Part shown: piece after piece, positions 1 through 12,273 of the stretch
How the letters are laid out: every line of letters begins with the position of its first letter
Numbering within the stretch: the first letter of the stretch is position 1
DNA from: Prosopocoilus inquinatus
Lineage: Eukaryota; Arthropoda; Insecta; Coleoptera; Lucanidae
DNA: 64,000 bases
Assembly (NCBI GenBank): GCA_036172665.1
Contig: CM069870.1
Coordinates: 27,440,001-27,504,000, forward strand
Direction of reading: 5' to 3'
The notes under the pieces: model-generated
Databases searched by the model: none
What the model saw: only the letters and a program-made list of their open reading frames with translations
Told to the model about the DNA's origin: nothing
Made by a program: the position numbers and the translations under genes

Positions 1-2383
1 ATTAGTACAAACTAAATTCGATTTTTTAACAACACTTAAACGAAAAAGATCAGTACTGATTGAACAGCTGGATTTTGATTCCCAAAACGGTAAACGCAAA
101 CGATCAACTAAAACTAAAAAAATAATTTATGTGTGTAACTAATGGACTGTGATTTGCTGAAATTATTTGCGATTAAAAGAGCGGAAATAAAAGTGAAGTA
201 GGTTCAACGACGACAACGAGTAGGTTCAGCTACCAGAGCCTCACACAAAATGTGACCCCATGAAAGAACGAATCTATTGCCTAAAGATAGAACGTCGTAA
301 AATGTTATTAATGGCCAATCAAACGTTATTAATGACCAATCAGCAACTAAGCAGTTCGTTGGATTGAGATGCGAAATTAGGCACTTCAAAAGACAGGCCA
401 CGCGGTGTTAATTAAATGCCAATTAAACTGTTTAGGTTTCGTTGAAGCTTGCAATCACATTTTGTTCAGTTTCACGGAATAACGAAAATTACCTTTCGGT
501 ACAGTAATATGGCCCAACCAATCGGGAAGAACAGACGCTGAAACATTTGAAGTGATAAACCAATGAAGAACTAGTATTTCAAATGGGATGTAAATATCAT
601 TTCCGGGAGGCGTTGCTAAGTCTACAAATGAACCAACGCGTAAGCGTTGTTGCCAAAATGGTTCGGTCATGTTGAACTGTAATATGCTAGAAACGACTAC
701 GTATAGTTTACTTGGTTAAAAATATTAAGGGCCGATAGTATCAGCATTTAAGTCGTGTTTAGAATGTGATATTTTATGTAGGTTCAGCAAAACGTTCTAT
801 TGGGCACTTAATCTTCAATTTAAGTGCTCTACGGGAAGCTGACTTTTTACGCGAGTATGGAGTTTGCAAGTTACATAAAGTAAAAAGGTTTCGTGCACCT
901 TGTATTGCACCTTGTCTTTTGACAACCATAGGAATCTATTAACTTTTTTATCTGGCTCTTATTGCAGAAATGCGTTACATAAAATGCAGTTCACGTACTG
1001 CTATCTAGGACTTCACATATGTCAAATTATCACTAAGAGTCGAAAAAAGAAAATTTTAATTAACGTATAAAAAGAAATTCAATTTTTATTTTGGTGTACA
1101 AATAAACATTGGATGAATCATTCATCGTCTATTCTGTTTTGTAAATATTTATAAGGTGATCGTATTCAAATACTTTAATTTGAATTTTTACGTTCTGTTA
1201 AAACTTAATAAAGCGAACAACATATTTTGCGTTGCATTTATAATAAATTCTTTCGAAAGAAAAATATTATTCCGGCGCAATTAACAAAAGATATAAATTA
1301 ATTAAATGTTGCCACGCCTTGTTGAAGAAAAAACTCGTTTTTATGCTCGTTTGCATGAATTATTTCAGCACTACGAGCGTGTTTACAAATAACATAGTGG
1401 CGTCAAATCAGCAATGTTCCTTGTATATTAATAGCTCCATTGTTCAAAAATAAATTGACTATATTAACAGCACGACACTCATTAACTATTCAAAAAAAAA
1501 CATGTTAAGTATGAGAATATTAGTTAATTTTCTTGGCACTCGATTGTAATGTTGACGCCGGCGACGGAATGGATATTACCAACTTTTCTTTTTGCTGAAT
1601 GACAGACGTTTCTTTATTAAAAACATGCATGCCCATGCATTTACTTTCAGTATCTTGCAAAGTTAATATTACTTCCACATTTTTTTCGTACTTTTTATCT
1701 TTGCATTTTTATTACCAGCATTTTAAAAATTTACCAATTTAGTTTTTAATTATTTCAAGAAAAAATGGTTTTCTTGGTAAATTATATTTAAACTTCAACC
1801 ATACAACTCTTTTCACCGTGTCTATTCGTTTTCTTAAATTTTCATTTTTATGTTTTCTGAATGCTGCGAGATATTTTTTTAATAAACCTTGCTCTCACTA
1901 TTTTCATTATTTGTCATTAACGAAAACTTCATCAACTTAATAAGATCAACTATTAACCGATATAATTGATAAGGTATCAGTTAAACTACTTGATTCAGAA
2001 AAGGTTCCAAAATTTCAGTCTTGTACCGGTGAGCATTAAGTGTTCTCTCCGAAAAAATGGCTTTCTGCCAGATTCTCCGAAGTGTTTCACCAACAGCATT
2101 AGTGCATCATAAAATTGCTTGTACTAAAACTGGATATCAGGAAATGTTTCACGAAACTCCTCCAACGCATTAGGTATCAAATTAACCCACCTGATATTAA
2201 CTTTATGCTTTGACTTTAAAGTAACTCTCCCATAAAAGACTTTTGCATAGTCGTAAATCCATTATTTACAAAGTTGCTGATACTTTAAATATCTGTCAAA
2301 TGATTGACAGTTAATATTAGTTTGATGTTATCCCAGACATACTTTTAAAATAATAAACTTGGATTTGACTCCTAACCACAATG
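1..2383. other. AT-rich stretch, no gene recognised
   Basis: Only short chance open frames, none resembling a known protein. One small tandem duplication is visible at about 304-344, where GTTATTAATG(G/A)CCAATCA occurs twice with a 21-bp offset. No transposon ends were recognised. Confidence 0.6.
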
Positions 2384-2396
2384 TTTTTTTTTTTTT

Positions 2397-2434
2397 AACT
2401 AAATACGTATTTCGGCAGCTATGCTTCAGTAGTT
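2397..2434 (-). ncRNA. Degenerate hammerhead ribozyme at PLE 3' end
   Basis: On the minus strand stem I is AACTA (2434-2430) paired perfectly with TAGTT (2401-2397). A core starting CTGA follows, then a GCA/TGC stem II, GAAA, the palindromic stem III ATACGTAT, and T at the cleavage position. The core reads CTGA-AGC rather than CTGANGA, which looks like a 2-nt deletion, so it is probably inactive. Penelope elements are known to carry hammerheads in their terminal repeats, and the position beside the A-run fits that. A worn relative lies at 54331-54361. Confidence 0.55.
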
Positions 2435-2547
2435 GCGTCTTCTATCCTACTAAATCACAGGAGAAGTGACGGTGTCATACCTATCGCTATCTTATATACT
2501 AAGTCCGTTCCGCTCCAATGAAGCGTGCGCTTCCAGTAGTGAGCGCC

Positions 2548-3220
2548 TCACCGGGTTGCGTCAACTAAGTCAAGCAACACAGAACCTGCCAAAGGCCCGT
2601 GATCGGCGTTCATTAAATCATTACTGGTTTTGTGTATAAAAATGGTTTCAAAACCGTCTAATTCCCTGTTGCTTGACGTTGCTTTTACTAACCTAAGATT
2701 ACTTAAATCTATTTTATGACTGGTGTCAAAAATATGTTGGGCAACACTGGATTTTTCAATTCTATTGTACTTTAAGTGAGTTAAGTGTTCCTTAAAACGT
2801 ATTAGTATGTTTTCTTTTTGTTTGCCCAATATATTTTTTAGTGCACCCTTGACAAGATATTTCGTAGATCCTTGATTTCTCATTTGGTTCAGTTTTGTCC
2901 TTGGGGTTTGTTAGTAAACGTTTTAGAGTGTTGTTATTAGTAATGCAATTGTGTGCCCTTGTGTTTTAAAAGTGTTATTTAAACCTTTAGAGCAGCTTTT
3001 GTCAAACGGAATTTTAATATATTTAGACGTGCTTGTTTCTGCTGGTAACAAAGTGGTAAATTTTTTGATATTGGCCTTATTTACAATTTTCCTTAACATA
3101 TTTTCTACAATATCTACTGAGTAACCATTGTGAATTGCTACATCTTTAATAAATTTAAGTTCTTTGTTGTACCTTTCTTTGGATAGTGGGAAGTTAACTA
3201 ATCTATTAAGTAGAAAAGAA
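2548..3220 (-). pseudogene. PLE C-terminal part with GIY-YIG endonuclease
   Basis: Reading downstream of the RT, a linker (LNRLVNFPLSKERYNKELKF...) leads to the endonuclease motifs RIYEISCQGC and KKYIGQT at about 2885-2815. The frame then shifts by one base near 2805-2825 and continues as ENILIRFKEHLTHLKYN...SSVAQHIFDTSHKIDL, ending at 2548. GIY-YIG nucleases in PLEs nick the target to prime reverse transcription. The GIY tyrosine appears as RIY; YIG and the basic helix RFKEHL are kept. The frameshift makes this a pseudogene. Confidence 0.8.
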
Positions 3221-3249
3221 ATTGCAGAAAACTTATGTGATAAGGTATG

Positions 3250-4074
3250 TTATGAATCATTAATAATAAATCTATTGGTGTTTGTTTCTTTCCTATATAT
3301 ATCAAATTCTAATTTGTTTTCACTATTTCTAATAACCAAGGCATCCAGGAATGGTAATTTTCCATTTACCTCTTTTTCAAACGTGAATTTAATACTAGGA
3401 AATTTAGAATTTAAAATATCCAAAAAATCTTCTATTCTGCATTCCTTGGTATTAAAAACAGCGAAAACATCATCTGCATATCTAAACCATATTCTAGGGA
3501 AATAAGTACAATTTTCTTTGAGTGACGTTTCTAAATTACACATAAAAAGGTTAGCCGGATATGGTGATAAGCAGTTTCCCATTGAAGTCCCTTCGGTTTG
3601 TTTAAAAAATTCCCCATTAATTTGAAAACAATTTTGCGACATACACAATTTTGTAAGTTTCAGAAATTCATCTATCTTCTGTTGGTCTATGTTATTAGAA
3701 ACTAGGAGATCTTGCAGGTAGTTTAGCGTGGTAGGAATCGGGATACTGGGAAATAAGGATTGGATATCAAAAGATATCAGTATTTCGTCCTCGCTTAGTG
3801 TTAGATCTTTGACACTTTGGATGAAATCTACAGAGTTTTTCACAGAAAAAGCGTCTTTAGAATTGGAGAGTTTGATGAATTCGGTGTTTAACCACTTGCA
3901 TAGGAAATAGATAGGAGAGTTAATACCAGATATTATTGGTCTTACTGACTTGCCGGGTTTATGTATTTTTGGTAGGACGTATAACTGAGGAAGAATCGGA
4001 TTAGAAACTTTTTGTTTGTTCCATTTGTTTATGAGAAAGCAGCTTCTTGTGGTAAAAGTGACTGGAGTTTCTTC
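3250..4074 (-). pseudogene. Penelope-type reverse transcriptase
   Basis: An open minus-strand frame of about 275 codons, closed by a stop just upstream of 4074. Visible PLE RT blocks in order are: LYVLPKIHKPGKSVRPIIS (the KIHKPG box typical of Penelope RTs), INSPIYFLCKWLN, motif A SFDIQSLFPSIP with its aspartate, EGTSMGNCLSPYPANLF, and catalytic YADD at 3469-3480 within WFRYADDVFAVF, then LPFLDALV. The enzyme would copy element RNA at a nicked target. It ends early at 3250 and the N-terminal domain is missing or frameshifted. A telomerase-like or LINE RT is excluded by the KIHKPG block and the adjoining GIY-YIG module. Confidence 0.9.
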
Positions 4075-4150
4075 TTATGAACCAAGTGCACTTTCTTCAT
4101 TTTGTGTGCAATAACTTCGTGCAGGTCATTCAAGGACTGCAGCCAAAAGG

Positions 4151-4776
4151 TATATCCTATGTTGGTCAGATTGGTACAAATACTTGATTTCTAAATCTAA
4201 CCATTTTTGTTTGGCAGATTTTACAATTGTTTGTTTACATTAAATCTAATATTGATAAACTTTGGGAAAACACCAAGAGTTTTACATTTTTTCAGAAAAA
4301 TTATATCAGCAGATATTTTACATATTTTTGTGCTTAATTTGTTGAATAGATTGAATTCCTTTGAAGGAATCGTCATTTTTTTTTAATACCACACCTAACG
4401 GGTAACAAGTCTATTAAAAATAACTTAACAACTAACTTATAAACTAATTAACAATTAATAATTTGACTCGAAAGACCGCAAAGTCTTACAATGTTTTTAA
4501 ATATCAAAGCCAGCTCTAATTAGTTTTTATTTTGATCGCTCTTTATTATGCGTTCATAGAGAAATAAGTTTGATATTTTTTTCAGAATTTTTTGACAACG
4601 CATGTTTATGTTTTGTGTTTGGACAGTTCTATGAATATCTAAAAATGTCTAAAAAAGTTAAAAAATTATTACAATTTATTTTTTTATCTACTGTGTCCCA
4701 TTTCTTGCAGTTTTTTTGTTTATGTCACAGTAAATTAGTGTCTGACATTGTGTTAAATTTAAACCCAAAATCTTCT
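4151..4776. other. AT-rich spacer, no gene
   Basis: Possibly further decayed 5' PLE sequence near 4151-4330, but no motif is readable. The rest is plain AT-rich sequence. Confidence 0.5.
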
Positions 4777-4860
4777 TGAAGTTTGTTCTTGTCCGATGAA
4801 AATTGTAAGTACAAAGTTTTTTAATTTCTGTCCGGTTCGAGATTTAAAAAACTTTGTACT
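4777..4860 (+). repeat. Dispersed repeat fragment with 17-bp hairpin
   Basis: Contains a block (TTCTTGTCCGATGAAAA) shared with 12274-12303 and, inverted, with 14142-14172. A perfect 17-bp inverted repeat follows (4808-4824 against 4844-4860) around CTGTCCGGTTCGAG. The second half matches sequence directly 3' of the hammerhead motif at 46361-46402 (CTGTCCGGTTTGAGATT... and CTTTGT). I read it as a worn copy of the same hammerhead-bearing repeat. Confidence 0.55.
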
Positions 4861-4870
4861 TCCAAAATCT

Positions 4871-6300
4871 TCTGTTAACTAGAATTTTTCTTATCTCACA
4901 TTAAACATTTTTATTCTGGCCTTGTTTAAAGAATTTTTATAACATGCTCTATGTTGCCCTAATTGGTATAATGAGTAGATTCTTTTGCCACTAAATTTAA
5001 ATATAGGCGCCATAAGACAAAATGTACTTGATGGTGGTATCAATTTGACGAAACATGTTACAGAACAATAGTGTTTACCAATGTGTAGAGAATAGAAAAG
5101 TGTGTGTGAAAACATTTTTATTTTTTTGATATCTCTTTAAATAAAGAAGGCAGTGGCAAGATGAGAAAATGACAATTTTTCTTTTTTTACAATTATTTCG
5201 AATTAGAGTTAAGATCGATTTTTTTTCCTTTCTTAGGATTATTAATGCTCATCAACTTCAGCAACTTTGGTCATTTAAACCTACCGTCTACGTCTTCAAA
5301 TAAGCGAGATCCCCATGGTGAGGATCGAGTTTGGCGTACAGCCTGTACATGAATAAATTCGTATATTTAAGCGTAGACGTTTAATATGACCACGTGTTAG
5401 TTTTGCGATGTTATTGAACTATAAAGTTACATCTCGCAATTATAAGAATCGGGTGTTTTTAGTCTTCCGGAGTTTAAGGGCAGTACTGGTTGCCTTCGTT
5501 CAAGTCATTGATCACGAGATAGATCCATATTCCTTTTGAACCTCAATGCTGAGGATGTATCAGTGATGTGTCCTCGGCCTGCACTATAATAAAACCGACA
5601 GCTATTTACTTATTTAAAAACAATTTTTAAGAAAATGAATGGTTCCAGTACTGACCCTAAGCCATCTCAACTCTGTATTGATCCGACTGTTGTTTGTTAC
5701 ATACCGGCTCCTTTCGGATAGGAATAACATAATCCAGGATAATACGTTGCCACGAATTCTCATACTTTCTACAAGGGTCGGACACAAATTCGATACTAGC
5801 AGTGTGCAAGCCCCTAAGAGATCAGAAAAGAGCCCGACCACCCAATTGTTCACTTCTGTGTAGACACACGTACACGGTATGCTACAGTTTCTGAGAACAC
5901 AGTCACTCTAACAGTTCGTTAATTCAAACTTTTCAGTGAAGCTCATACATAATACTTCAGAAATTTTGGAGGCGGCACTTAAGAACGACAGGAGTTCGGC
6001 ACCTCACAAGGATCTCTCCTTTACAGAACAGTACCACATTTGTTGAGCCGTTGTTGTTTGTTGAAAATAATCCTCCTTAACCTATTTATTAATTATGAAA
6101 ACAAGTTTATCTAGTGTTTGGTCGTACAAGGATTTAAAAAGTTGAACTGGAAATTTATCATGCCAATACGTTTTTGTCTACTGATAAAACCTCCACTGAA
6201 AAAGAATTGCAATTCGACATGGTGGATGACTGCAGTATTTCAATTTCCTTTCTAAAAAGCTCGCGGTGTTTCCTCATTTCAGAAAAATATTTGCCAAATA
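4871..6300. other. No feature recognised
   Basis: Intergenic-looking sequence with only chance open frames on both strands. No repeat ends or protein motifs seen. Confidence 0.5.
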
Positions 6301-6889
6301 TGTACAGTGTGTCCCCGGATTAAGTACGCTTTACTAATAATGGACCAAACATTTTTAGTAATTCAAATTTCATATTTTGCAGTTCAGGTCTGCTTGTACC
6401 AAATTTGACGTTAATAATCTTTAAAATCACGGAATTAATAAAAGAAGAAATAAATCTGTGTAGGTAAAGCTCTTCCTTTTGACTTTAGGAAAAAGCTTTA
6501 GTTAGAGGAAATTTTTCCAATTTAAAATTAGGGAGAAAAGCCAAATTTCAACGCCTTTGGAAAAGGAGCAAGATATCGAATCTAAGTAGGTAGCAATAGT
6601 GATCAAGTGAATAGAGATTAATTGAGAATTGTGCGACTCTTACCAGCGGCGGTAATAAATTACTTAATTACTAGAATGCTTACTCTTCAGCAAAAAAAAA
6701 AAAAAAAATTTACAATGTTACGGGTTAAGGCTTAAGGGAAGTTAGTTAAAGGAGCGCAGTTACAAAATTTGAAGAAAAAAAAACTTCTAGGTGTTTGAGT
6801 TAGCGACAAAGCAATAAAGTATATTACCAAAAATTTTCAAAAACAGGAAGTATTAGTATTGAGAAGAAGGACAAAACATAGACCAAGAT

Positions 6890-7365
6890 GATGCAGCAGC
6901 TATAGTACAGTTGATCACGTAAAAGAAAATTGCAAAATTTCATTAAGACGTAGGGACTAAGCAACTTGGTATCAGCAAAGCAACTAAACCAAAATTTGTG
7001 GACACATTAGAAGAAAATGTGAAGGCAAACGATTAGATCATTGTTTATAGCTTGGCGAGAAAATTATAACTGATAGAAACATTATTAAATAAGTTCTTTT
7101 TTTCGGATGAAGCAACGTTTACAACTAATGGATCAGTTTCTCTCAAAATAGTCGGGCGAAAATCCAAACTTTAGAATAAATAGCGGGCGAGAATATTAAA
7201 AAAATATATATTGTTTGGTGTGCTGTTTCATATGATAGAATCATTGGCCCTTACTTTTCAGAAGGAAATTTAAATCAATTTTCATATTTGGATGTACTGC
7301 AATATAATTTGTTCAATTATCTCGAAGAAATAAGTTTGGACCAAAGACAAAATTACTTAAAAATT
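6890..7365 (+). pseudogene. Mariner/Tc1-like transposase relic
   Basis: Fragments of a DDE transposase in shifted frames. FFSDEATF at about 7097-7120 is the first catalytic aspartate block. At 7201-7362 a second frame reads IVWCAVSYDRIIGPYFSEGNLN...YLDVLQYNLFNYL, which corresponds to the block after the first D in IS630-Tc1-mariner proteins. Weak helix-turn-helix traces (LGISKATK) lie near 6960. Stops and frameshifts are frequent, and the second and third catalytic residues are not readable. A possible left end is ACAGTGTGTCCCCGG at 6306-6320; a similar end occurs alone at 56701. It resembles, but is not a copy of, the element at 48-49 kb. Confidence 0.7.
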
Positions 7366-7890
7366 TGCAGCAAAACGGAAGTGAACCATTTTTTTTATCT
7401 AGAAATGTACCTTGTTATAATTTTCTGATTGAGAATAAATTATATTAATTTAAGACGGCATACTTAGTAGTAATAAAGGATTAAGAACTCTGTTTTAAGT
7501 AAAATTTTAACTCAAGTGAAAAAATTTGTATTCTTTTATGGTATTTGTTTGGATCATTTCTGTGTTAGTAAATAATGGATAAAATAAGTATGATGATAAT
7601 CTTTCAGAATTTTAATGATTCATTTTCTTTTAATAAAGCTAAAATCCAGTAAACATCTCTATTCCTATTCACTGATATCGCACTGTTTTTTGATTTAAAA
7701 GAAGATGCTTCAATCCAGTTATTCATTCTTATGCCATTTTTCCATTCTGTTTTATTGTTACACATTCAGTTTAGAGCACGTAAGAACATAACATGTACTT
7801 CTAAATATGTTATCATCTGTCAGTTTTAGTTTCTGTTATCTTCAAAAAGAAGAAAATAAAAATTCAGTTAATCTATCGATTCTTTTTAAG

Positions 7891-9419
7891 GGTAATCCCC
7901 TAATTCAAATATACAGGGTGTTACAAAAATACAGGCCGCTACTTCACGGAGGTATTGTACATATCAAAATAAAGAAAAAAAGTTCATATAAACATGTACA
8001 CAGGGTGTTCACGGAAAGCTGCAACAACACTTAACTCGCTTATCTGAATTTTTACGAAGTAACTTATACCGCAAAAGCTTCAGGACCTGTCCTGCCCAAT
8101 TCTATAGCAATATCGGAAAACCAAGTGACCGTCAGGTTTTTGAGATTTTCAATTGTTTTTAACTTTTTCTAGTAAAACCTAATAATTTATATCATCGTAA
8201 CGCGTTCAGAATGGCATATTAATTATATCTCTAAAATATTTTGTTGCAAAGCCTACTTTTTTTATTATTTGGTAAATAAATCGTGGTGTTCGAGAAAAAT
8301 GTCTATAGTAGCTAACTTTTTTATTTGAAGTATTACGGGATAACTTAAAATATGAAAGTTACAAGATCTTTTCCGCTCGATTTTATGGCAGTATCAGAAA
8401 AACAAATGACTGTTTGTTTGGTTTTCGACATTTTTAATTGTTTCTATTTTTTTAAGGGAATATTAGTACTTTTTATCATCGCAACGCGGTTAAGATATCA
8501 AATTCAATATGACTAAAAAGTTCTTTTCTAGCTATTGTTCTAGGTTTCCCGCGAGCATCCTGCATACCTGATATATCATTAAAGTAACTGCTACTTCTAA
8601 GACATTCTGCTGACTAAAATGAAGAAAAAGTATATCAAAAAAAAAAATCAGCTGTTTTTATGTTATAGTTAAATTATTAAAATTGTGAAACTGAAAATTT
8701 AATATTTAATTTTAATTAAAACGTTAAAGTAAGTGTAGAAAAAAATCATTAAAATATGTATACAGAGTGTTTGCGGGAAACCCTATCGAGAGTTAGAAAA
8801 TATTTTTTTACAGACGAATTTTATTAGACATCCTGAACGGAATGTAATGATAGAAAGCTAATATTTCGTAAGAAAATACGAAAACAATTGAAAATCCGGA
8901 AAACCAAACAGTCAATTGTTTTTCCGATACTGCCATAAAATCTAGCGGAAAAGGTTCTAAAATTTTTCTATTTTAAATTACCTCGTAAAATTTCAAATGA
9001 AAAAGTTAGCTGTTGTAGACATTTTCCTTTTCATCAAGATTTATTTGCAAAATAATAAAAAAAATACTAGACTTCGAAAGAAAATATTTTGGAGACATAA
9101 TTAATATGACGTTCTGAACGCGATGCGATAATAAAAAAAATTTGTTTTATTAGGAAAAGTTAAAAACAATAGAAAATTTCAAAAACCTGACAGTCATTTG
9201 TTTTTCCGATATTACCATAAAATTAGGCAGGACGGGTCCAATATAAGTTACTTCGTAAAAATTCAAATAAGACAGTTAACTGTTATTGCAGCTCCCGTGA
9301 ACACCCTGTATACACGTTTACATGAACTTCTTTCTTTATTTTGATCTGTAGAATACGTCCGTGAAGTAGCGGCCTGTATTTTTCTTACACCCTTATACAA
9401 ATTGGGTAAAGGATTAATT
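7891..9419. repeat. 1.5-kb foldback element with ACAGGGTG-type ends
   Basis: Arms of about 650 bp (7891-8570 and 8757-9419) are inverted copies around a spacer of about 190 bp. Matching landmarks include ATACAGGCCGCTACTTCAC near 7929 and its complement near 9361, and ACAGGGTGTTCAC at 8002 against GTGAACACCCTGT at 9297. Each arm is itself two diverged direct repeats about 270 bp apart; the phrase around 'cggaaaaccaagtgac...caattgttttt' recurs at about 8368-8440. No coding sequence. This is a non-autonomous foldback DNA element. Confidence 0.85.
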
Positions 9420-10095
9420 CAACATCCTGAAATGATGCACGAGATAGAGAACTTATTATAAAAATAAAGAAGAAAAATGACTAGCTTCGCCTATTTGTGT
9501 CGGAGGCTGTCAAGGGCGCTTGCTGGGCTATTGGATACTGTGAACCAAAAGGGAGATGCAGCTCGTAACGGAAACACACTTTTTAGAAAGTTACATCAAA
9601 AAAAATCCTCTGAGACTGATCAGTGAAATAAGCAAGAAATTTGCAACGTTAAGTGTAAAAATAAAATAACAGTCCTTACAATCTTGTAGAAACAAATAAA
9701 ATCTTAAAACTAAAAATAAATAAAACTAACTGATTACTTCTTGAATGGAATGGTCCACAAAGTACCACTTCACAAGTTAAATTTCTTTTGCAGTTTAATA
9801 AACTGTAAGCATCTTAATCGAAGAACACAATAATTAATTATTGTGAATGGTTGCATGCAATGAAAAGAGCTACTTCGTACACATACGTCTGCTGTAATGC
9901 TGACGCTTGGTAGACGGATGATGCGAGATAGTCTGCTTTCCAGTTTTCGACAGATCACGAATGCTTACGATGTGAATTGAAGAAATCTGCTGTTTAACAG
10001 AGAAATTGACTTAACTGTATATACAGGCTGTACAGTCGTTATAAGACATTCATTCATTTAGAGCTTGCTTGTTACTTTTTTTAACCCCGTTGTTG
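9420..10095. other. No feature recognised
   Basis: No protein-like frame, repeat boundary or RNA gene seen between the foldback and the next hairpin element. Confidence 0.5.
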
Positions 10096-10273
10096 TTATT
10101 GATTATGAATGACAATCAACGCCGAGACATAGTTGGGCAACTGCCCTCTGTTCTGTAAAGCGGACAATGCTGTGGCATATGCACCTGCCAATACACATCA
10201 TTGTCCGCTCTACATAATGGAGGGCATTTGCCCAGACATGTCTCAGCGTTGATAACATGAATATAATCGATAA
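10096..10273. repeat. Hairpin MITE, about 178 bp
   Basis: Left arm 10096-10169 and right arm 10199-10273 are inverted copies at about 85% identity (CAACGCCGAGACAT against ATGTCTCAGCGTTG; GCGGACAATG against CATTGTCCGC). The short centre itself contains TGGCA...TGCCA. The minus-strand frame that crosses it is a by-product of the palindrome. Confidence 0.8.
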
Positions 10274-11467
10274 ATTGTTCCGTAATTTTTAAGTGCAACC
10301 AACCAAAAATCATTCTTTGTTCAAAAGGTGATCATAGTGACCATCGAAATGTACAAGCGTTCCGAGTTATTTGAACCACCCCACCCGCCTAATCGCCATC
10401 CATCCGGGACTTATTGTTTCGACATTCTTTTTTCTTGTCCGGCGCTCTTTTATTTTTTAGCGGACATCTGTTCGTTTGTGTGAAGTGTGGCGCCGCGCTT
10501 CGCAAGCCGTATTCGTAACGCCTCGACATGTTGAGGTGGCTCGTGGGTGGACCAAACCAGCTTTTCATTCAGGTTTCACGCCGTTATTTATGTAGTTGTT
10601 TCACTCGTCTTCATCACAATCATCATTTTGTGTATTTAATTAGAGATTGAAAGTGCTTATTTTTTTAGGGTTTTAACCATGTTATTATCATTCAGCTCGT
10701 TCAAGATTGACAAGTGACAGATATTGTTAGTAATCTGTGAGCCAGAGAATTTTTTTTCTGAGTTGGCTGCGAGATCAATTATATATTATGTCTTAGTTAT
10801 ATCTTGAAAATTCAAATTTTAAAGTTACAGACAGATTATTTGAACTATTTCTTTTAATGACAGTTGTGGTTAAAAGTTAGGTTAGGTAATCTCAGATGAT
10901 TTATAAAATTCATCAAATTGTTGGAAAAAAAAACAAATGCTTATTGAATTAGATGTGTCCATCACCTTCTGCTAGGCTGAGTGTAGCTCGTTTTTTAATA
11001 GAATTGATAACATTTTGAAGTCTCTTGGATGTTTTATTAATCTCTGTATCTTGTTTGTAATTCTTTGCTGCAGACGTCAAGATTACAAGGGTTTCAAAAA
11101 TAGTTTTCTTTTTAAGTGTGGCCAACCAAAGAAGTCATATCGTAGGAACGTAGTGGACATATCATAAAATTATGTGTTTAAACTAATGATGCGATCCTCA
11201 AACAAGCTATGTTTTCATCAGTACTGTGTACGCGGGCCCCATCTTGCTGAAAATGACCTTCCTGTTTTATAAATAGCTGTTACTCCCTGACAGAATTTTC
11301 TAAAAACATGTTAGATGAGGCATTTTCTATTTTTAAGGAAAAACTATTTTCTAAATAAATGAATTTGTAGAAGTGCACAGAGAAACATGTGTGTAATATA
11401 CACTACAGGCTGTCAAGTCGCATCGCATCGGGTCTCTCGAGCGACTCTTCTGATGATCAGACGTCAA
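10274..11467. other. Unassigned; GC-richer pocket at 10380-10560
   Basis: About 10380-10560 is clearly richer in G+C than its surroundings (for example GTGTGGCGCCGCGCTTCGC) and could be an untranslated first exon or promoter area. No reading frame, TATA box or splice pattern decides this. The remainder is AT-rich with nothing recognised. Confidence 0.3.
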
Positions 11468-11468
11468 T

Positions 11469-12160
11469 AGGTAGGCACACACGAAAGGAATTTTTAAAGG
11501 ATCTGGCCCTTTCCGGAACAAGTCCGCTAAAGTATCCTATCGTGTGTATTGGAGCTGATTTCAGGATCAGGTCCGTTGGACGACCGATAGACCAGATCCG
11601 ACGGATTGTATTCACTGTCACAAAATTACAGAAAGATCAAGACTGATGGATCAAAGCTGCGGATCTCAACTCTCAGTCAGTCTCAGTATTCAGTCAACTC
11701 AGTCATGTGTTAAATTGTTAGTTTACACTGTGGTTTACACGTAGCGCTTTTCCAATTGTTAAAAATAGTATGGAGTCGACAAAATAATTTTTTGTAGGCT
11801 TCATTGAGTTTTATAGACTTCGACCATGCTTGTGGGAGCAAAATTCACAAGAATATACAAATAAAAACTTAAAGAAAACGCAAGTTACAGTTTAAAAATC
11901 CGCAGATCTTTTAAGCCTGTTGGAAGGATCATAGGATCTGAAATCACGGACCAATTCTTTCAAAAAGCAACGGATTTTAATTTAACACACGGAGGTATTT
12001 GTTCCGTCATCAGACCTAATCCGGCGATATTACAGATTTCTCAATTATTCGTTAGTGGGCACAGAAAGGACTAAATCCGATGGACCTTGCCCTTCACGGA
12101 TCACGAGATCTGATCCAATGGATCCGATCTTCGAAAAATTCCGTTTGTGTATGCCTACCT
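11469..12160. mobile_element. Non-autonomous DNA transposon with about 28-bp TIRs
   Basis: Begins AGGTAGGCACACACGAAAGG and ends with the inverted counterpart (CCGTTTGTGTATGCCTACCT). The TIR continues as GGAATTTTT on both sides. Flanking AAT occurs at 11466-11468 and 12161-12163, a candidate 3-bp target duplication. The interior has many GATCYGATCC-like subterminal motifs and no transposase. A 3-bp duplication would suit a PIF/Harbinger-like element; this is tentative. Confidence 0.75.
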
Positions 12161-12273
12161 AATCAGGGGTGAAGCAGCTTTTCAGAGGTTGTTCAAGAGC
12201 CCCTCTGTAATCTAACCGACTTGGAGCAAGCTTTTTACTTTATCTTCTTCTTGGAGTTAAACAAATTAACAAT

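Larger units (their letters stand above)
2384..4150 (-). mobile_element. Penelope-like retroelement, decayed
   Basis: A minus-strand PLE read from about 4150 down to 2397, followed by an A-run on the element strand (T-run on plus, about 2384-2396). The order is RT, then a linker, then a GIY-YIG endonuclease, then a terminal hammerhead-like motif. This is the domain order of canonical endonuclease-bearing Penelope elements. The N-terminal part above about 4074 is out of frame and decays by about 4150. No flanking target duplication was found. The element is dead: the RT frame stops at 3250 and the endonuclease part carries a frameshift. It matters because animal hammerhead retrozymes are thought to borrow PLE machinery. 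Confidence 0.85.

Noticed and set aside
10116..10313. 65-codon minus-strand frame with several cysteines
   Set aside because: Lies entirely across the two arms of a hairpin MITE; the apparent cysteine pattern comes from the inverted repeat.
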